A model generated the notes under the pieces. That model was not told the origin of the DNA, did no database searches, and worked only from the letters and a program-made list of their open reading frames with translations. Below, piece after piece: positions 10,985 to 21,439 of a stretch of 64,000 nt of DNA. The first letter of the stretch is position 1. Each line of letters opens with the position of its first letter. The DNA comes from Macrostomum hystrix (Eukaryota; Platyhelminthes; Macrostomidae), in NCBI GenBank assembly GCA_950097015.1, contig CATNEN010000025.1, forward strand, positions 8,916,001-8,980,000, written 5' to 3'. The position numbers and the translations under genes are program-made.

Positions 10985-11865
10985 GACAGACTTTAGAGAT
11001 TTAGTATAGGTGGATGGATGGACTAGCAATTTTAGCCCCCTCTGGGCAGCGGAAACCGGATTTTGGGATCTATAAATTCCCCTCCTTTTTCAAGGTAGGC
11101 CTAAAGTACGCTAATAAACACATCAAAATATTTTTATGGTTTCATTTAGTGACACTAGATCGCAGCCAGCGAACCCGCTCGGACTCCATCATTTTTAAGT
11201 TATTAGCAGACCCAACTCTTATCTCTTATTCTAATTTTAAGCAATATTATTCAGACGATAAATATGTAAAAGTAATGTTACCCGGAGTTGAGACGTACTC
11301 TATACTCGTTTAGACTAGGAAACCATAAGCTAGCTTGAGAAACATTGCGAGCTGCCAGACAGAAAGTTCCCTATGAGAATAGATTATTTAGTAAGTGCAA
11401 ACTTAAAGTGGAAAACGAGGTCCAGTTCTTATTCAAGTGCAGTTGGAATAGTTATAGCTCATCACGTTCGAATTTCGATAAGGAAATTTCAGGGCGTGAA
11501 ACTCCTAATTTCACGTCCCTAACAGCAGAAGAAAAATCTATCCACATATTGGCGGCACAAGACGACAGGGAAACCTCTGAAGCACTGGCAAACTACATCG
11601 TCAAGAAACATGTAAAATAAGATAAGCTGCCCTGAAGCAGCTAACATTTAAATGGCAATCAGGACGATTTATGAATAGTTCTTCTTGTTCTTCGCTGAAA
11701 TGGGGGCGAACCTTGCTTAAGGGGACATTGGTTCTATTCTTAAGAGGGGCATTGTTGGTTCTCTGCAATTGGGGGCATTGGTTTTCTGCTAAAGATGAAT
11801 TATTTCTTACTAGTATCACTTACATTTACTAATTAGAGATTTGGTAAAGGTGGATGGATGGATAG
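10985..11865 (+). mobile_element. Non-LTR retrotransposon 3' end fragment, unit B
   Basis: The frame 11345-11620 reads KVPYENRLFSKCKLKVENEV, then QFLFKC and ETSEALANYIVKKHVK. This matches the common C-terminal tail after the reverse transcriptase of CR1/L2-type elements, where a C-x2-C...C motif is normal; here the first Cys of the usual RxCxxC is lost. The segment agagatttagtataggtgga occurs near 11000, and a close variant recurs near 11840. A second frame (11014-11313) is unrecognised. Unit C copy at 34932-35807. Confidence 0.5.
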
Positions 11866-12033
11866 GTGGGTTTTTTTATTACTACTACTACTGTTGCGTA
11901 GTAGTATCGAAGTAATATCGAAGTAGGCTTACTAGGAGAGCAATACAAGATGTACTTTTATGAGGCACAAACTTTTGCATCCTAACATCATAAATCTAAT
12001 TTTTGAATTCTGTTTCAGAACTGAAAGCTTAAC

Positions 12034-15000
12034 ATGACTACAAAGCTGAGCTCATTAATCGTTATTTCTCTGCTGCTGATCCGTAAGTGAAGTGGCTTGT
12101 TCGTTGAGGTTACATAATGATATTGATTATTAATTATATTCGCTGATTACACTTGCCCGTTGGAGCTACATGTGCAACACAGCACAGCCGTAGCTATTGC
12201 GCGGCTCATCTGAAGGCAGCATGCAGCTGTTCAGTCCATGGACCGGGGGCCACACCTACCCTCAATTACCAGCTAGTACCCGTTTAACAGCTGGGTGAAC
12301 TGAAGCAATGCTGAGTGAGTTGTCCTGCTAGTGGACACGAATTGTTCCAGCGAAGTCGGAATCGAACCCCCGACCTTCAAGTCGATTAGTTTGAGAAAAC
12401 CACTAGGCTACAAACCCTGATTTCATATAATTTTATTTAAAATGAGTTCTGCTAAAATCTGTGCTACTAATTATTTATTAAACATTTTCAGCTACTGCCA
12501 GGTCTGATGATTGGCACTGCGTGCACGGCGCAACCCACGAAGCGGAAGCCAAAATTGGAGACATAAACGCGATTAGGGTGAGTAGTATGTTGCAAACGGC
12601 CTTTATCGACCAGAAGATAAGAAATCCTTAGAATAAAAGATTCCTATGTACTGAGTACGTAAGCGATGCCTTAAGAATAGCCAAGTAAAGCGAGTTTTAT
12701 TAGCACCCAGTTGGGTCAGATTTGCAGCCAATGACAATGGACAGCGCTTCCAAAGGCTGTGTGCCTGTACGTGGACTGAGGAGGCCGCGACTCCCCTCAA
12801 AAGTTTTTATCCGAGCTAATGCTGGCACTAGTTATATAGATGGCTAAATGTGAAGAAAATGCTTTTTAAACGACTTGCTCAACCTCCAAGACACATTTAG
12901 CTTCTATTCGTGCGGTTCTATCCAGTCAGCTGCAAGGAGCCAGGATAAAATAAAGCTGCGTCTGCTGTTTCAGGTGATGACGTATGTCCGAATTGATCCG
13001 GGCTATAGCAAGAACCTGGAGTGCACGTGGACTCTGAAGGCGATCAACTATGACCAGCCCAGACAGATGTACATTGACGTGCCCGTGGTAGACTTTGACA
13101 ACAATATTGACCCGTTTTGCAACAAAACCGACGTGTTCAGCTTCTGGCATAAGTACAACGAGAGTGAGTGGCTTGGCTTAAGACAAAAGTTTCCTCTAAG
13201 TTTCCTCTCAACCCTCGACAATTCAACACTCCTATCAAGGAGAAATCATTTATAGTAATAATTCAACTAAAACTACGAGTCACAGTAATTTCGTCGGCTT
13301 TCGATGCAAATTAAAACTCTAACGTGGAAGTACAAGCAGGCAATGTGTGGCTTTTTATTAAGGAAAATGTGGTGCTTTCGTTTTGGCTTTACGAGTGTAA
13401 TTTCGTTACTCTATAAATATTGCGAACATCTCTGTTTAATTCTTATTGAGTATTCACAACAGCTGCTATCAGCCGACTGCACACATTTCAGCTGATTCGC
13501 GGCAGGAGTCCTGGTGCAGTGAATCGTCCGTGTCACGCAGTTTCCAATTCTTGCCGTTCAGAAGGCAAATAATCAACTTGTGGGACTCGTGAGTAGCACT
13601 GCAGCTTCTTACTGAGCTCTCTTATGAGAATGCGAGTTGAGACCCTGCTGCCTCACTTACCACTTCACTCTGCAGGTCGTACTACCTGACTGCGCAATTC
13701 CGGTCTGACAATGAGCAAGTCCGCTCCGATGCCAAGGGATTGCAGTTGGATGTGCAGGTGCTGGACCCAGATTATTGCCACCTGAAAATGATGGATCTCG
13801 ATAACTACTGCTACCTGGTCACTCCTGAGAATGTGTCGCTAGCTCAATCCAATCAGGTTGGAAAACTCTTCCTCGGCAACATTTTCACTGTCCGAGGCGC
13901 CTCTTCTGGCCGGGATATCTTAGACTTTCTGCGCAGATTCTCTGAGAGAAGTACGCATTTCTTTTTTGAATTTCTGATGAGGATATTTTTGCTCAATTGT
14001 GCTCAATCTTGTCACCTCTTTGCGCTTCCCTCAGACAAAGCCAGGAAAGACGAGTATCCATACGAGTCGCCACTGGCCCTGACTAATCTCAGACTGTGGA
14101 CCGGCTACTTTGTGAACGAATCCTCCTTCAGCGAGGAGGACCCGGTCATGTTTTACTCAGATCCGATAGACGACTGCATTGTCAAGCAAGTGAAAGTGTG
14201 AGTGCTGCTTCTCTATCCCGAGTCTAGTCTAAAGGATATTGTAAATATCATATGGTTTAGAATGTCAATTATTCGATTTCAGGACTCGTGAGATTTTGAC
14301 CGGCTGTAATAAAAACCCAGCGCCTGTAGCCCTTAATTGGCTTAGCAACGGCAGCGTGCATTTTTGCTGTGTGCCAGGCAACGATTCGATGCCAGCTCTG
14401 ATCCAGTTCAGCCAGATTCCTAAAACCAAGGGCGACCTGCACCCGCAGCTGTTCCGCACCTGCGACATCGCGCCGCCAACAACGACAACTACAGCGCCGC
14501 CAACAACGACTACGACTCCGGAACCAACGACAACTACAGCGCCGCCAACAACGACTACGACTCCGGAACCAACGACAACTACAGCGCCGCCAACAGCGAC
14601 CACGACTCCGGAACCAACGACAACTACAGCGCCGCCAACAACGACTACGACTCCGGAACCAACGACAACTACAGCGCCGCCAACAACGACTACGACTCCG
14701 GAACCAACGACAACTACAGCGCCGCCAACAACGACTACGACTCCGGAACCAACGACAACTACAGCGCCGCCAACAACGACTACGACTCCGGAACCAACGA
14801 CAACTACAGCGCCGCCAACAACGACTACGACTCCGGAACCAACGACAACTACAGCGCCGCCAACAACGACTACGACTCCGGAACCAACGACAACTACAGC
14901 GCCGCCAACAACGACTACGACTCCGGAACCAACGACAACTACAGCGCCGCCAACAACGACTACGACTCCGGAACCAACGACAACTACAGCGCCGCCAACA

Positions 15001-15891
15001 ACGACTACGACTCCGGAACCAACGACAACTACAGCGCCGCCAACAACGACTACGACTCCGGAACCAACGACAACTACAGCGCCGCCAACAACGACTACGA
15101 CTCCGGAACCAACGACAACTACAGCGCCGCCAACAACGACTACGACTCCGGAACCAACGACAACTACAGCGCCGCCAACAACGACTACGACTCCGGAACC
15201 AACGACAACTACAGCGCCGCCAACAACGACTACGACTCCGGAACCAACGACAACTACAGCGCCGCCAACAACGACTACGACTCCGGAACCAACGACAACT
15301 ACAGCGCCGCCAACAACGACTACGACTCCGGAACCAACGACAACTACAGCGCCGCCAACAACGACTACGACTCCGGAACCAACGACAACTACAGCGCCGC
15401 CAACAACGACTACGACTCCGGAACCAACGACAACTACAGCGCCGCCAACAACGACTACGACTCCGGAACCAACGACAACTACAGCGCCGCCAACAACGAC
15501 TACGACTCCGGAACCAACGACAACTACAGCGCCGCCAACAACGACTACGACTCCGGAACCAACGACAACTACAGCGCCGCCAACAACGACTACGACTCCG
15601 GAACCAACGACAACTACAGCGCCGCCAACAACGACTACGACTCCGGAACCAACGAAAACTACAGCGCCGCAAACAACGACTACGACTCCGGAACCAACGA
15701 CAACTACAGCGCCGCCAACAACGACTACGACTCCGGAACCAACGACAACTACAGCGCCGCCAACAACGACTACGACTCCGGAACCAACGACAACTACAGC
15801 GCCGCCACCAATCAGAGCAGTGCCGTCAGCGGCAATACTATCATTATTATTGATTTTGTTGTTGCCCTTGTTATCATCGTGGCTATTGTGA
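12034..15891 (+). CDS. CUB-domain, mucin-stalk surface protein (unit B paralogue, 822 aa)
   Basis: Seven exons join in phase: 12034-12082, 12492-12577, 12974-13163, 13492-13588, 13676-13950, 14035-14197, 14283-15891. All introns are GT-AG. Residues 1-17 are a signal peptide (MTTKLSSLIVISLLLIP). Residues about 24-200 form a CUB-like domain, with KNLECTWTLKA and the late strand YYLTAQFRSDNEQVR. A second Cys-containing region (about 200-350) ends at FRTCDIA. Residues about 350-795 are about 30 repeats of PPTTTTTPEPTTTTA, a likely O-glycosylated stalk. The tail (AVPSAAILSLLLILLLPLL and a few more residues) looks like a GPI-attachment signal. An alternative frame gives a transmembrane tail ending at 15956. 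A ttcag acceptor 17 bp before the ATG implies an upstream 5'UTR exon. No function is known; a surface or mucus recognition role is inference. Confidence 0.75.
12138..12418 (-). mobile_element. tRNA-derived SINE (family 1) in CUB/mucin intron 1, unit B
   Basis: On the minus strand it starts with a tRNA-like head: A-box-like tagcctagtggtt and B-box ggttcgattcc. It then runs through a body with gggtgaactgaagcaatg and a gtcctgctagtggacac core resembling the conserved tail core of several animal SINEs. It is related to 18656-18950 with moderate divergence. The copy at 36084-36363 is the same insertion carried by the unit C duplicate. Confidence 0.75.
14470..15812 (+). repeat. 45-bp coding minisatellite (mucin stalk), unit B
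   Basis: About 30 nearly identical 45-bp units containing ccaacaacgactacgactcc. All lengths are multiples of three and no frame contains a stop. Variants are one PTAT unit near the 5' end and one KTTAPQ unit near the 3' end. Unit C has one more unit, and its KTTAPQ variant occurs three times, which shows duplication or conversion within the array after the split. Confidence 0.95.
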
Positions 15892-16017
15892 TCGGTGTCG
15901 TTGTCTACTTTAGTCGTCAAAGAGGACAGCAGCCGCCATCAACTAATGGGGACTAGCCGCCACTGCGGGGTAATCAGAAGGAGAAAAAGGCCAGAAGCCG
16001 CTACTGGGGACGAACAC

Positions 16018-16462
16018 TCGGGATTTCAAAAGCGATAGAAACGCTGTGGCTAAGAGTGTCGGCTTGACTGTGGACAATGTCGAAGGCACTTTCTGAAGTC
16101 TGTTTGGTGGGCGCTTTTACTCATAATTTTGCATTGGCTAACAGCGTTGCTTAATTTTGTTTTGTTTATAAAGACAGAAATGTTTTTACGATCGCTTTTT
16201 TCCGGTCTGCGAAGGAAGGAAAACCGGAATTGTCATTTTTCTGTTTTCATTTGAAATCTAAAATAATCTGTAATGCATGCTGAAGAAGCAGAAGTGCCCC
16301 ATTGTCAGTCGACCTTTCGAACCCCCGCGCGTGCGCGTATCTAGCTTGTAATTGCGATCCCCGCGACCCAGTTCCTGTATTCCCATGTTTTACTTCTCTG
16401 TTTAGTAGTAATTGGTGATGGAGCTAATGATATATTGATAAGGTTCCGCAATTAAATTTATA
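16018..16462 (+). repeat. Dispersed repeat R2, right copy, unit B
   Basis: Second direct copy of R2, starting about 60 bp after the alternative transmembrane-frame stop of the CUB/mucin gene, so it probably lies in or just beyond its 3' untranslated region. It lacks the aattaattaac expansion of the left copy and ends at caattaa. Confidence 0.8.
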
Positions 16463-16989
16463 TTTCCCGAACATAGAATCCTTTTCCCCGGATTCCTATG
16501 ATTCGAAATCCCCCATCCCCGGATCATTAATTGGTTAACTTGACTTGCTACATATCGAATTAAAGTAAGGATGCGAGAGGAAGCAGTCTATCTATTTGTG
16601 TGGTTATTATTATCATTAGTTAGAGGTTAGGATATAATTCTCCATCCTCAATACCGTTTTCTGATTGTTAGTTGTTAGATTGTTTCGTAATTGATTGTAG
16701 TAATTTGTCTGCAGCAATATATTTGAAGCAATACCTGTCTTTAATTTCACTATTCTAATTATACGTTCCTTAAATATTTGGGCTTAAGTTATTATTGTAG
16801 TGTCTGTTATTAATGCTTCTGATGACAGCTGTTGTATCTTAAATAACTGACGCAACGGAGATTCAGATTTGTTAGACTTAGAGTAATAAGGAAAACACGC
16901 CGATAGGCGGCACTCGGCAGGCAGACGAATAGGAGTGTGTATTTGATATATTATAGCAATAGCCGTACGATATACGCATGAGTGCAGAG
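16463..16989. other. Non-coding, AT-rich
   Basis: No gene recognised. In the minus direction the segment just downstream of the heat-shock-like promoter (16860-16970) has no open frame, so any transcript from it would be non-coding here. Confidence 0.4.
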
Positions 16990-17132
16990 GTCGGGGCTTT
17001 TATTTATAGGCCCAAAGGCGTGTGGAGAGAGCATTCTAGAAAGTTACTAAAAATAGACTACACGGGAAAGTTCTGGAACCAGTGATGGACTTAACGCCTT
17101 ACGACAAAGAATAGAAATTTCTGGAAAGTTCC
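16990..17132 (-). promoter_or_regulatory. Heat-shock-element cluster with TATA box, unit B
   Basis: Three groups of alternating nGAAn/nTTCn pentamers lie within 100 bp. 17113-17132 has four perfect pentamers (agaaatttctggaaagttcc), 17065-17079 has three (ggaaagttctggaac), and 17033-17047 has two plus one imperfect. On the minus strand they lie upstream of a TATA motif (cctataaataaaag, about 17010-16997), the layout of an hsp promoter. No chaperone frame follows, so it is orphaned or belongs to a mobile element. HSF binding is inferred from the motif only. Confidence 0.65.
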
Positions 17133-17597
17133 CGGGAATTACAGCAACAATAGTCTCAACAGCTGCAGCGACCCTTTTGACCCTTTCGGCCAATCGGCAA
17201 TTTATTGGCCGATTTATAATATTTGTGAAGTTAAAATAGGAGGCCGCATCAAGAAAAAGATGTAGCTAGTTTAACCTGTCCTCAGGTGACGGCAATTCTT
17301 TCGGACTGTTCTAGACCTAGTGCCACGGCCATAGTATTCGCTATACCATTATCTTAGTTCCTTTCGGCTTAGGCTCTATAGGTTCTTTAGGTTCTCAGTG
17401 CAGCTTTTTCGAAACAGTTGCAACTAGTTAGCTGATTTAAAAGTAATTAAGCTAGTCATTTTGATCAAATCAAAATGCAAAAGTACTGAGAACACGTCTA
17501 GTCCTTTATAAAGCTGAGCTGCGGAGCATGCTCCATTTTATCTAAGATTGCAATCTCTGCTTGAACAAACACATGGGCAACGTTGCGAACACGTTGT
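17133..17597. other. Non-coding DNA up to the deletion edge
   Basis: No gene. It contains an imperfect palindrome around ggccaatcggcaatttattggcc (17190-17213). It is shared with unit C up to gttgtcgg, where C is deleted. Confidence 0.4.
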
Positions 17598-17880
17598 CGG
17601 GCCATTGTCATGTTCCTGTGCCGCATCGCCAAGATCACCAAACTGAGCAGCGTCACTCTCAGGATGCTGTACAGGGCCTACGGTGAGAGTGCTCTCACCT
17701 ACGGCGCCCCAATCTTGACTCTGATCTGCGTCACCAACCAGATCAAGCTGCAAAAGATCTAAACCCTTGCTCTGCGCATCTGCTATGGTGTGCCTTCTTA
17801 CCTGAGCACCGAATACCTTCACAAACTGGCCGACATGCCAATGCTCTCAGCCAGAGAAAGCAGCTCGGTGTGGCCTGCAT
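17598..17880 (+). mobile_element. Non-LTR retrotransposon fragment (post-RT region)
   Basis: Translation gives LRMLYRAYGESALTYGAPIL, then a stop, then TLALRICYGVPSYLSTEYLH. This is the conserved region after the reverse transcriptase of Jockey/CR1-type elements (ALRICLG...TEYL). It is a dead fragment with an in-frame TAA and no recognisable ends. It is absent from unit C because of the deletion. Confidence 0.6.
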
Positions 17881-18004
17881 GCATGCCTTTTTATTTCAAT
17901 TTTTATTTCAATATTTCAATTTTTATTAGATCCCTTCTTTGTGCGGGATTTCCCCTGTATATTTCTGCCTATTTTATCTCCCAATGCGTGCCTAAATATA
18001 GCCT

Positions 18005-18345
18005 TGCAAATATTGAATATTTTTTTGTTTCATTAAGGCTCAATATTCGCATAAAATAAGCCAAATCAAATCGAGTGTATATATATTATGAATTTCGATT
18101 AAATCCAATAATAGTCTGCGGCAGAGTTTTTCGAAACTGATCAGCAGCCCCAGTCAAATAGGGAATTCGTTTTAACAACAACCTATTATACCCTTGCCTC
18201 AACCATAACCCTAAACCTAAACCTAACCCTAAACCAAACCGTAACCCTAAACCTAACCTTAATGTTGTGACTGATTGTGTGAGTACACTTGCCCTGTGAG
18301 TAAACCTAGCGTGAGTCACTTTATACACAAAATACAAGATACTAA
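18005..18345 (+). repeat. Dispersed repeat R1, second copy, with telomere-like tract
   Basis: Same family as 7675-7957. The internal tract (about 18190-18265) is made of ccctaa and cctaaa hexamers, several of them exact, in one orientation. Outside the tract, gtctgcggcagagtttttcg and gactgattgtgtgagtacac match the first copy. It is deleted from unit C. Confidence 0.7.
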
Positions 18346-18655
18346 ATTGTGTATTTAGTATCTCCGTAATTAACCCGTCCAGTTTAACTAATCTTTAGCG
18401 GTATTCTTTAATTATTTGCGCGAATTCACTGAACAAGTTTCCAAGAAATTCGACTACTGCTTAATTCGACTTCTTTTTCTATTCCGGTATCACGCCGTAT
18501 GCTACTATGGACTATGCTACTGTAAATATTTACTGCTTTGCCTTTATCACTTATTAGACTGACGTAATATTTTATTCCTATGTTACAGTTCTTTTCATTA
18601 TGACGTATTTAAATGATGTGCTCTGTGGCTGCTATCTGCAATTAATAATTAATAA

Positions 18656-18950
18656 TTGATTACACCTGCCCCAATTGGGTCAGATGTGCAGCCGACAGCA
18701 CAGCCGCAGCTAATGCGCGGCGCATCTGAAGGCTGCGTACAGCTGTTCAGTCCATGGACTGGGGGGACGCCACACCCACCTTCAATTATCCCAGCTGATG
18801 CTGGTACCCATTTAACAGCTGGGTGAACTGAAGCAATGCAGAGTTAAGTGTCTTGCTAAAGGACACAAATTGTTTCAGGGGAGTCGGGAATCGAACCCCC
18901 GACCTTCAAGTCGTGAGTCCGACGCCCTAACCACTAGGCTACAACCTCTG
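18656..18950 (-). mobile_element. tRNA-derived SINE (family 1)
   Basis: The best-preserved family 1 copy here. On the minus strand it has a tRNA-like head with A-box-like tagcctagtggttag and B-box ggttcgattcccg, then a body with the conserved-looking core ttaagtgtcttgctaaagg (on plus) and gggtgaactgaagcaatgc. The other end fades into attaataattgattac. Confidence 0.8.
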
Positions 18951-19392
18951 TTCAATCTGCAATTAAAATAGGCCTACTTTGTCTATAGTCGGCTAGCTAG
19001 CTAACGATTAAATGCTGAACAGCGAATTATATAACTATTTGACAAGCTCCTATGATTTGGCATTGCAAGCATATATGGAGCTATGCAGTAAATAAAAAAC
19101 AGGCTAGACCTATTTCAGTTCTTATTGATTGAACAAAACTTAAGAGTGATTTAGCAAGTTTAGCTTAATGATTGCATCTGAAATAAAAAGCAGTTAGCTA
19201 GGCCAATAAACCATAATGCCGCAACCACAAGCATATTCACTGGCCACTATAGATGGTATTTTTGTGTCATTGGGCTCTTTCTATATTATTATGTCATACT
19301 CAGTTTTAACTTCATAAATTAAATTAGGCTATCATATTTATTACTTTTGTCCACAGATTTAGTACTGCTTCATAGACTAGCTAGGCCTATAT
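18951..19392. other. AT-rich non-coding DNA
   Basis: No gene or repeat recognised apart from a few short tagctag-type motifs. It lies in the segment missing from unit C. Confidence 0.35.
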
Positions 19393-20003
19393 TAATTATT
19401 GGCAATAGTGCACTTTTGTTAGCAAAATTATATTTTTTTAAATTGAAATTTTAAAACCAGAAAACAATAACAACATAAATTGTGTCTTAAACAATTATAA
19501 CAATTGTGGCAGAGCACAGTCTCTCTTTTTAGCTCCCTGGTTGCCGAACTTGCCAACTCGTCATTGTGTTCTAGTGGCAGATACAGAGCTTGTCACTGGG
19601 CACTGTAGTAGTGGCAAATCCAGAAAAGCATGTTTCCTAAAGCCCTGTTTGCTCTGAACAGTCGGCGCCACATAAACTTGTGGATGTGGCCCTCAAAGAG
19701 GGCATCGCTTGTTCCATGCATGGCCCTGAATTTGGCCTTGCAATGCGGCCTTAATTTGGCCTTACATTCCCTCGATTGTGTTGGTGAGTGTTGCTTAAAC
19801 TTATGAGTTTATGTGGCACAAACAGCGACTAGTGTTACATTCCGTGGCTTGGTGACAAGTTCTGTGACCAGTGAGCTCTGGCACAGTTGCTAGAATCGTT
19901 TAAAACATCAATTTTTATCATTGTTATTGTTTTCTGGTTTTAAACTTTCAAATTTAAACGAAATATAATTTTGCAAACAAAAGTGCACTATTGCCTAATT
20001 ATT
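19393..20003 (-). mobile_element. Merlin-like DNA transposon, second subfamily (595 bp)
   Basis: The element is 19401-19995 with an 8-bp duplication TAATTATT on each side (19393-19400, 19996-20003). Its terminal inverted repeats are about 73 bp, beginning GGCAATAGTGCACTTTTGTT. The minus strand encodes AKFRAMHGTSDALFEGHIHK, then FMWRRLF and LGNMLFW. This is clearly homologous to the tail encoded in the 472-bp element at 1052-1523 and in the same relative place. Both start GGCAAT but their TIRs otherwise differ, so they are two subfamilies of one superfamily. Internally deleted and not autonomous. Confidence 0.8.
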
Positions 20004-20009
20004 TCTCTT

Positions 20010-21287
20010 TGTGCTATCAGTGCTAGGCACTTCCGGTACTTTGTTACTTAGGAATTTACATTTTTCTTAAAGTGTTACTTTTTTAGTTACTTTTTTCAAC
20101 TGCTTTGAACAGTACTGGGTAATGGAGTAGCCACTGGGTCACTATTGGGTAATGGAGTAGCAATAACAGAGGCTTTTCTCTGTAGTCTGGTCCTCGGGTC
20201 CTCTTTTAATAGCCAAAAGCCATTAGAAACTGCTACAACACTGCTCTCCTAGCTAGTGCTGCAGTTGAGTGTGCATTCTCTGTAGCCAAGGATGTCCTAT
20301 GTGGTAAACATGTGTCCTGAGCAATAGCATGCTCACAATGCTCACAAGGAATTCATTTATGCAGAATTCATTTATGCAGAATTCATTTATGCAAAATTCA
20401 TTTATGCAGAATTTATGCAGATATAATTAAAAAATATTTTTTTAAATAAAGTATTTTTACAGCAAATAAAAAAATTGTTAGAAATTTACAATTAATTTTA
20501 CTTTTTACTTCTTAAACACAATTTAACTTCCCTATTTACAATCCCAGCTTCATTACATTCCAGTCTAACTCTTGCCCATTGTCAGTTGCCCATTGTTGTT
20601 CATTGTCATGTCACGACTCATGTCAATTCTCTTCCTCTACATCACTCTTCAACTCTTTTCAGTTGTCCATTTTCTAGTTTTCTCCGTCCTTCTATCCCTT
20701 CTCTCCATCCCTCTCCTTTCTCCTCTCCTTTCTCCATTCATCTCATTCATTCTTCTCACACCAAAAATTGAAAATGGAAAAGTTCCCAAAGGTTGCAAAC
20801 CTGTTTGTTTATGTTTTTGCATGTTTACTGTTTATGCATCAGTGGTCACACTGGCTATCAATCTATCATATCATAATGCATATTCTAATATTCTATTCAT
20901 TCATATTCACATATTGTATTGAAATTGACAATAAAATAGCAACTGACATCCTATGCCGAGAATAATTTTTATAAGCTTATAATATTTCAACTAACCTGTC
21001 CTGTCTAACTGCTAGGCTGCAACTTTCACACCTAGCTTTTAGAAAATATTCGCTATTTGGTCCTGGCAAATTTTAAGTAATTTAAATAAATTGTTTTTAA
21101 ATAATTTAAAATCTGAAAATCCAAAAATCTGAAAAAATGACATTAGTAACAAAGTAACAGACTAAGTAACGGAAGTTACCTAAAAATCCAAAAGTACCAG
21201 TTACAAGTAACTAATGAAAAATCATTTTTGGAGAATTTTTAAACAAAAAGTACCCTAAAAGTAACATTGCCCAGCACTGTATGCTAT
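20010..21287 (+). mobile_element. Degenerate hAT-type DNA transposon
   Basis: Probable ends are cagtgctaggca at 20018 and, inverted, cagtgctgggca ending at 21279. The flanks tgtgctat (20010-20017) and tatgctat (21280-21287) are an 8-bp duplication with one mismatch. At about 20253-20325 the plus strand reads LASAAVECAFSVAKDVLCGK, the hAT C-terminal dimerisation motif (normally SSA..ER.FS.A). No intact frame is left. Unit C keeps only the last 34 bp of this element, showing that C suffered a deletion. A (aattcatttatgcag)n run lies at about 20345-20410. Confidence 0.65.
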
Positions 21288-21439
21288 ATTTATGCCAGTT
21301 AGGCTTCTCCCTTTCCACTTTAGGGTAGCATTCATTAACAGTAGGCAATGTTATACATTGTTTTGCTCAATTATTTTTTAACCTGATTCGAACTCATGTG
21401 ACCACATTAGTGTGTAGTATGATGTGGCAAGGGTCACAC

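Noticed and set aside
14265-15920. Minus-strand frames of 551 and 467 aa (Val/Gly-rich, Arg/Cys/Trp-rich)
   Set aside because: Antisense readings of the 45-bp stalk repeat; the plus strand has spliced exons, signal peptide and CUB domain in phase.
7958-16462. R2 pair as LTRs of a retrotransposon carrying the CUB gene
   Set aside because: Ends are not TG...CA, no primer site or polypurine tract seen, no target duplication, and the BEL/Pao pol debris inside is on only one side and broken.
20572-20965. Plus-strand frames of 116, 65 and 61 aa
   Set aside because: Pyrimidine-rich interior of the degenerate hAT element, no motif.
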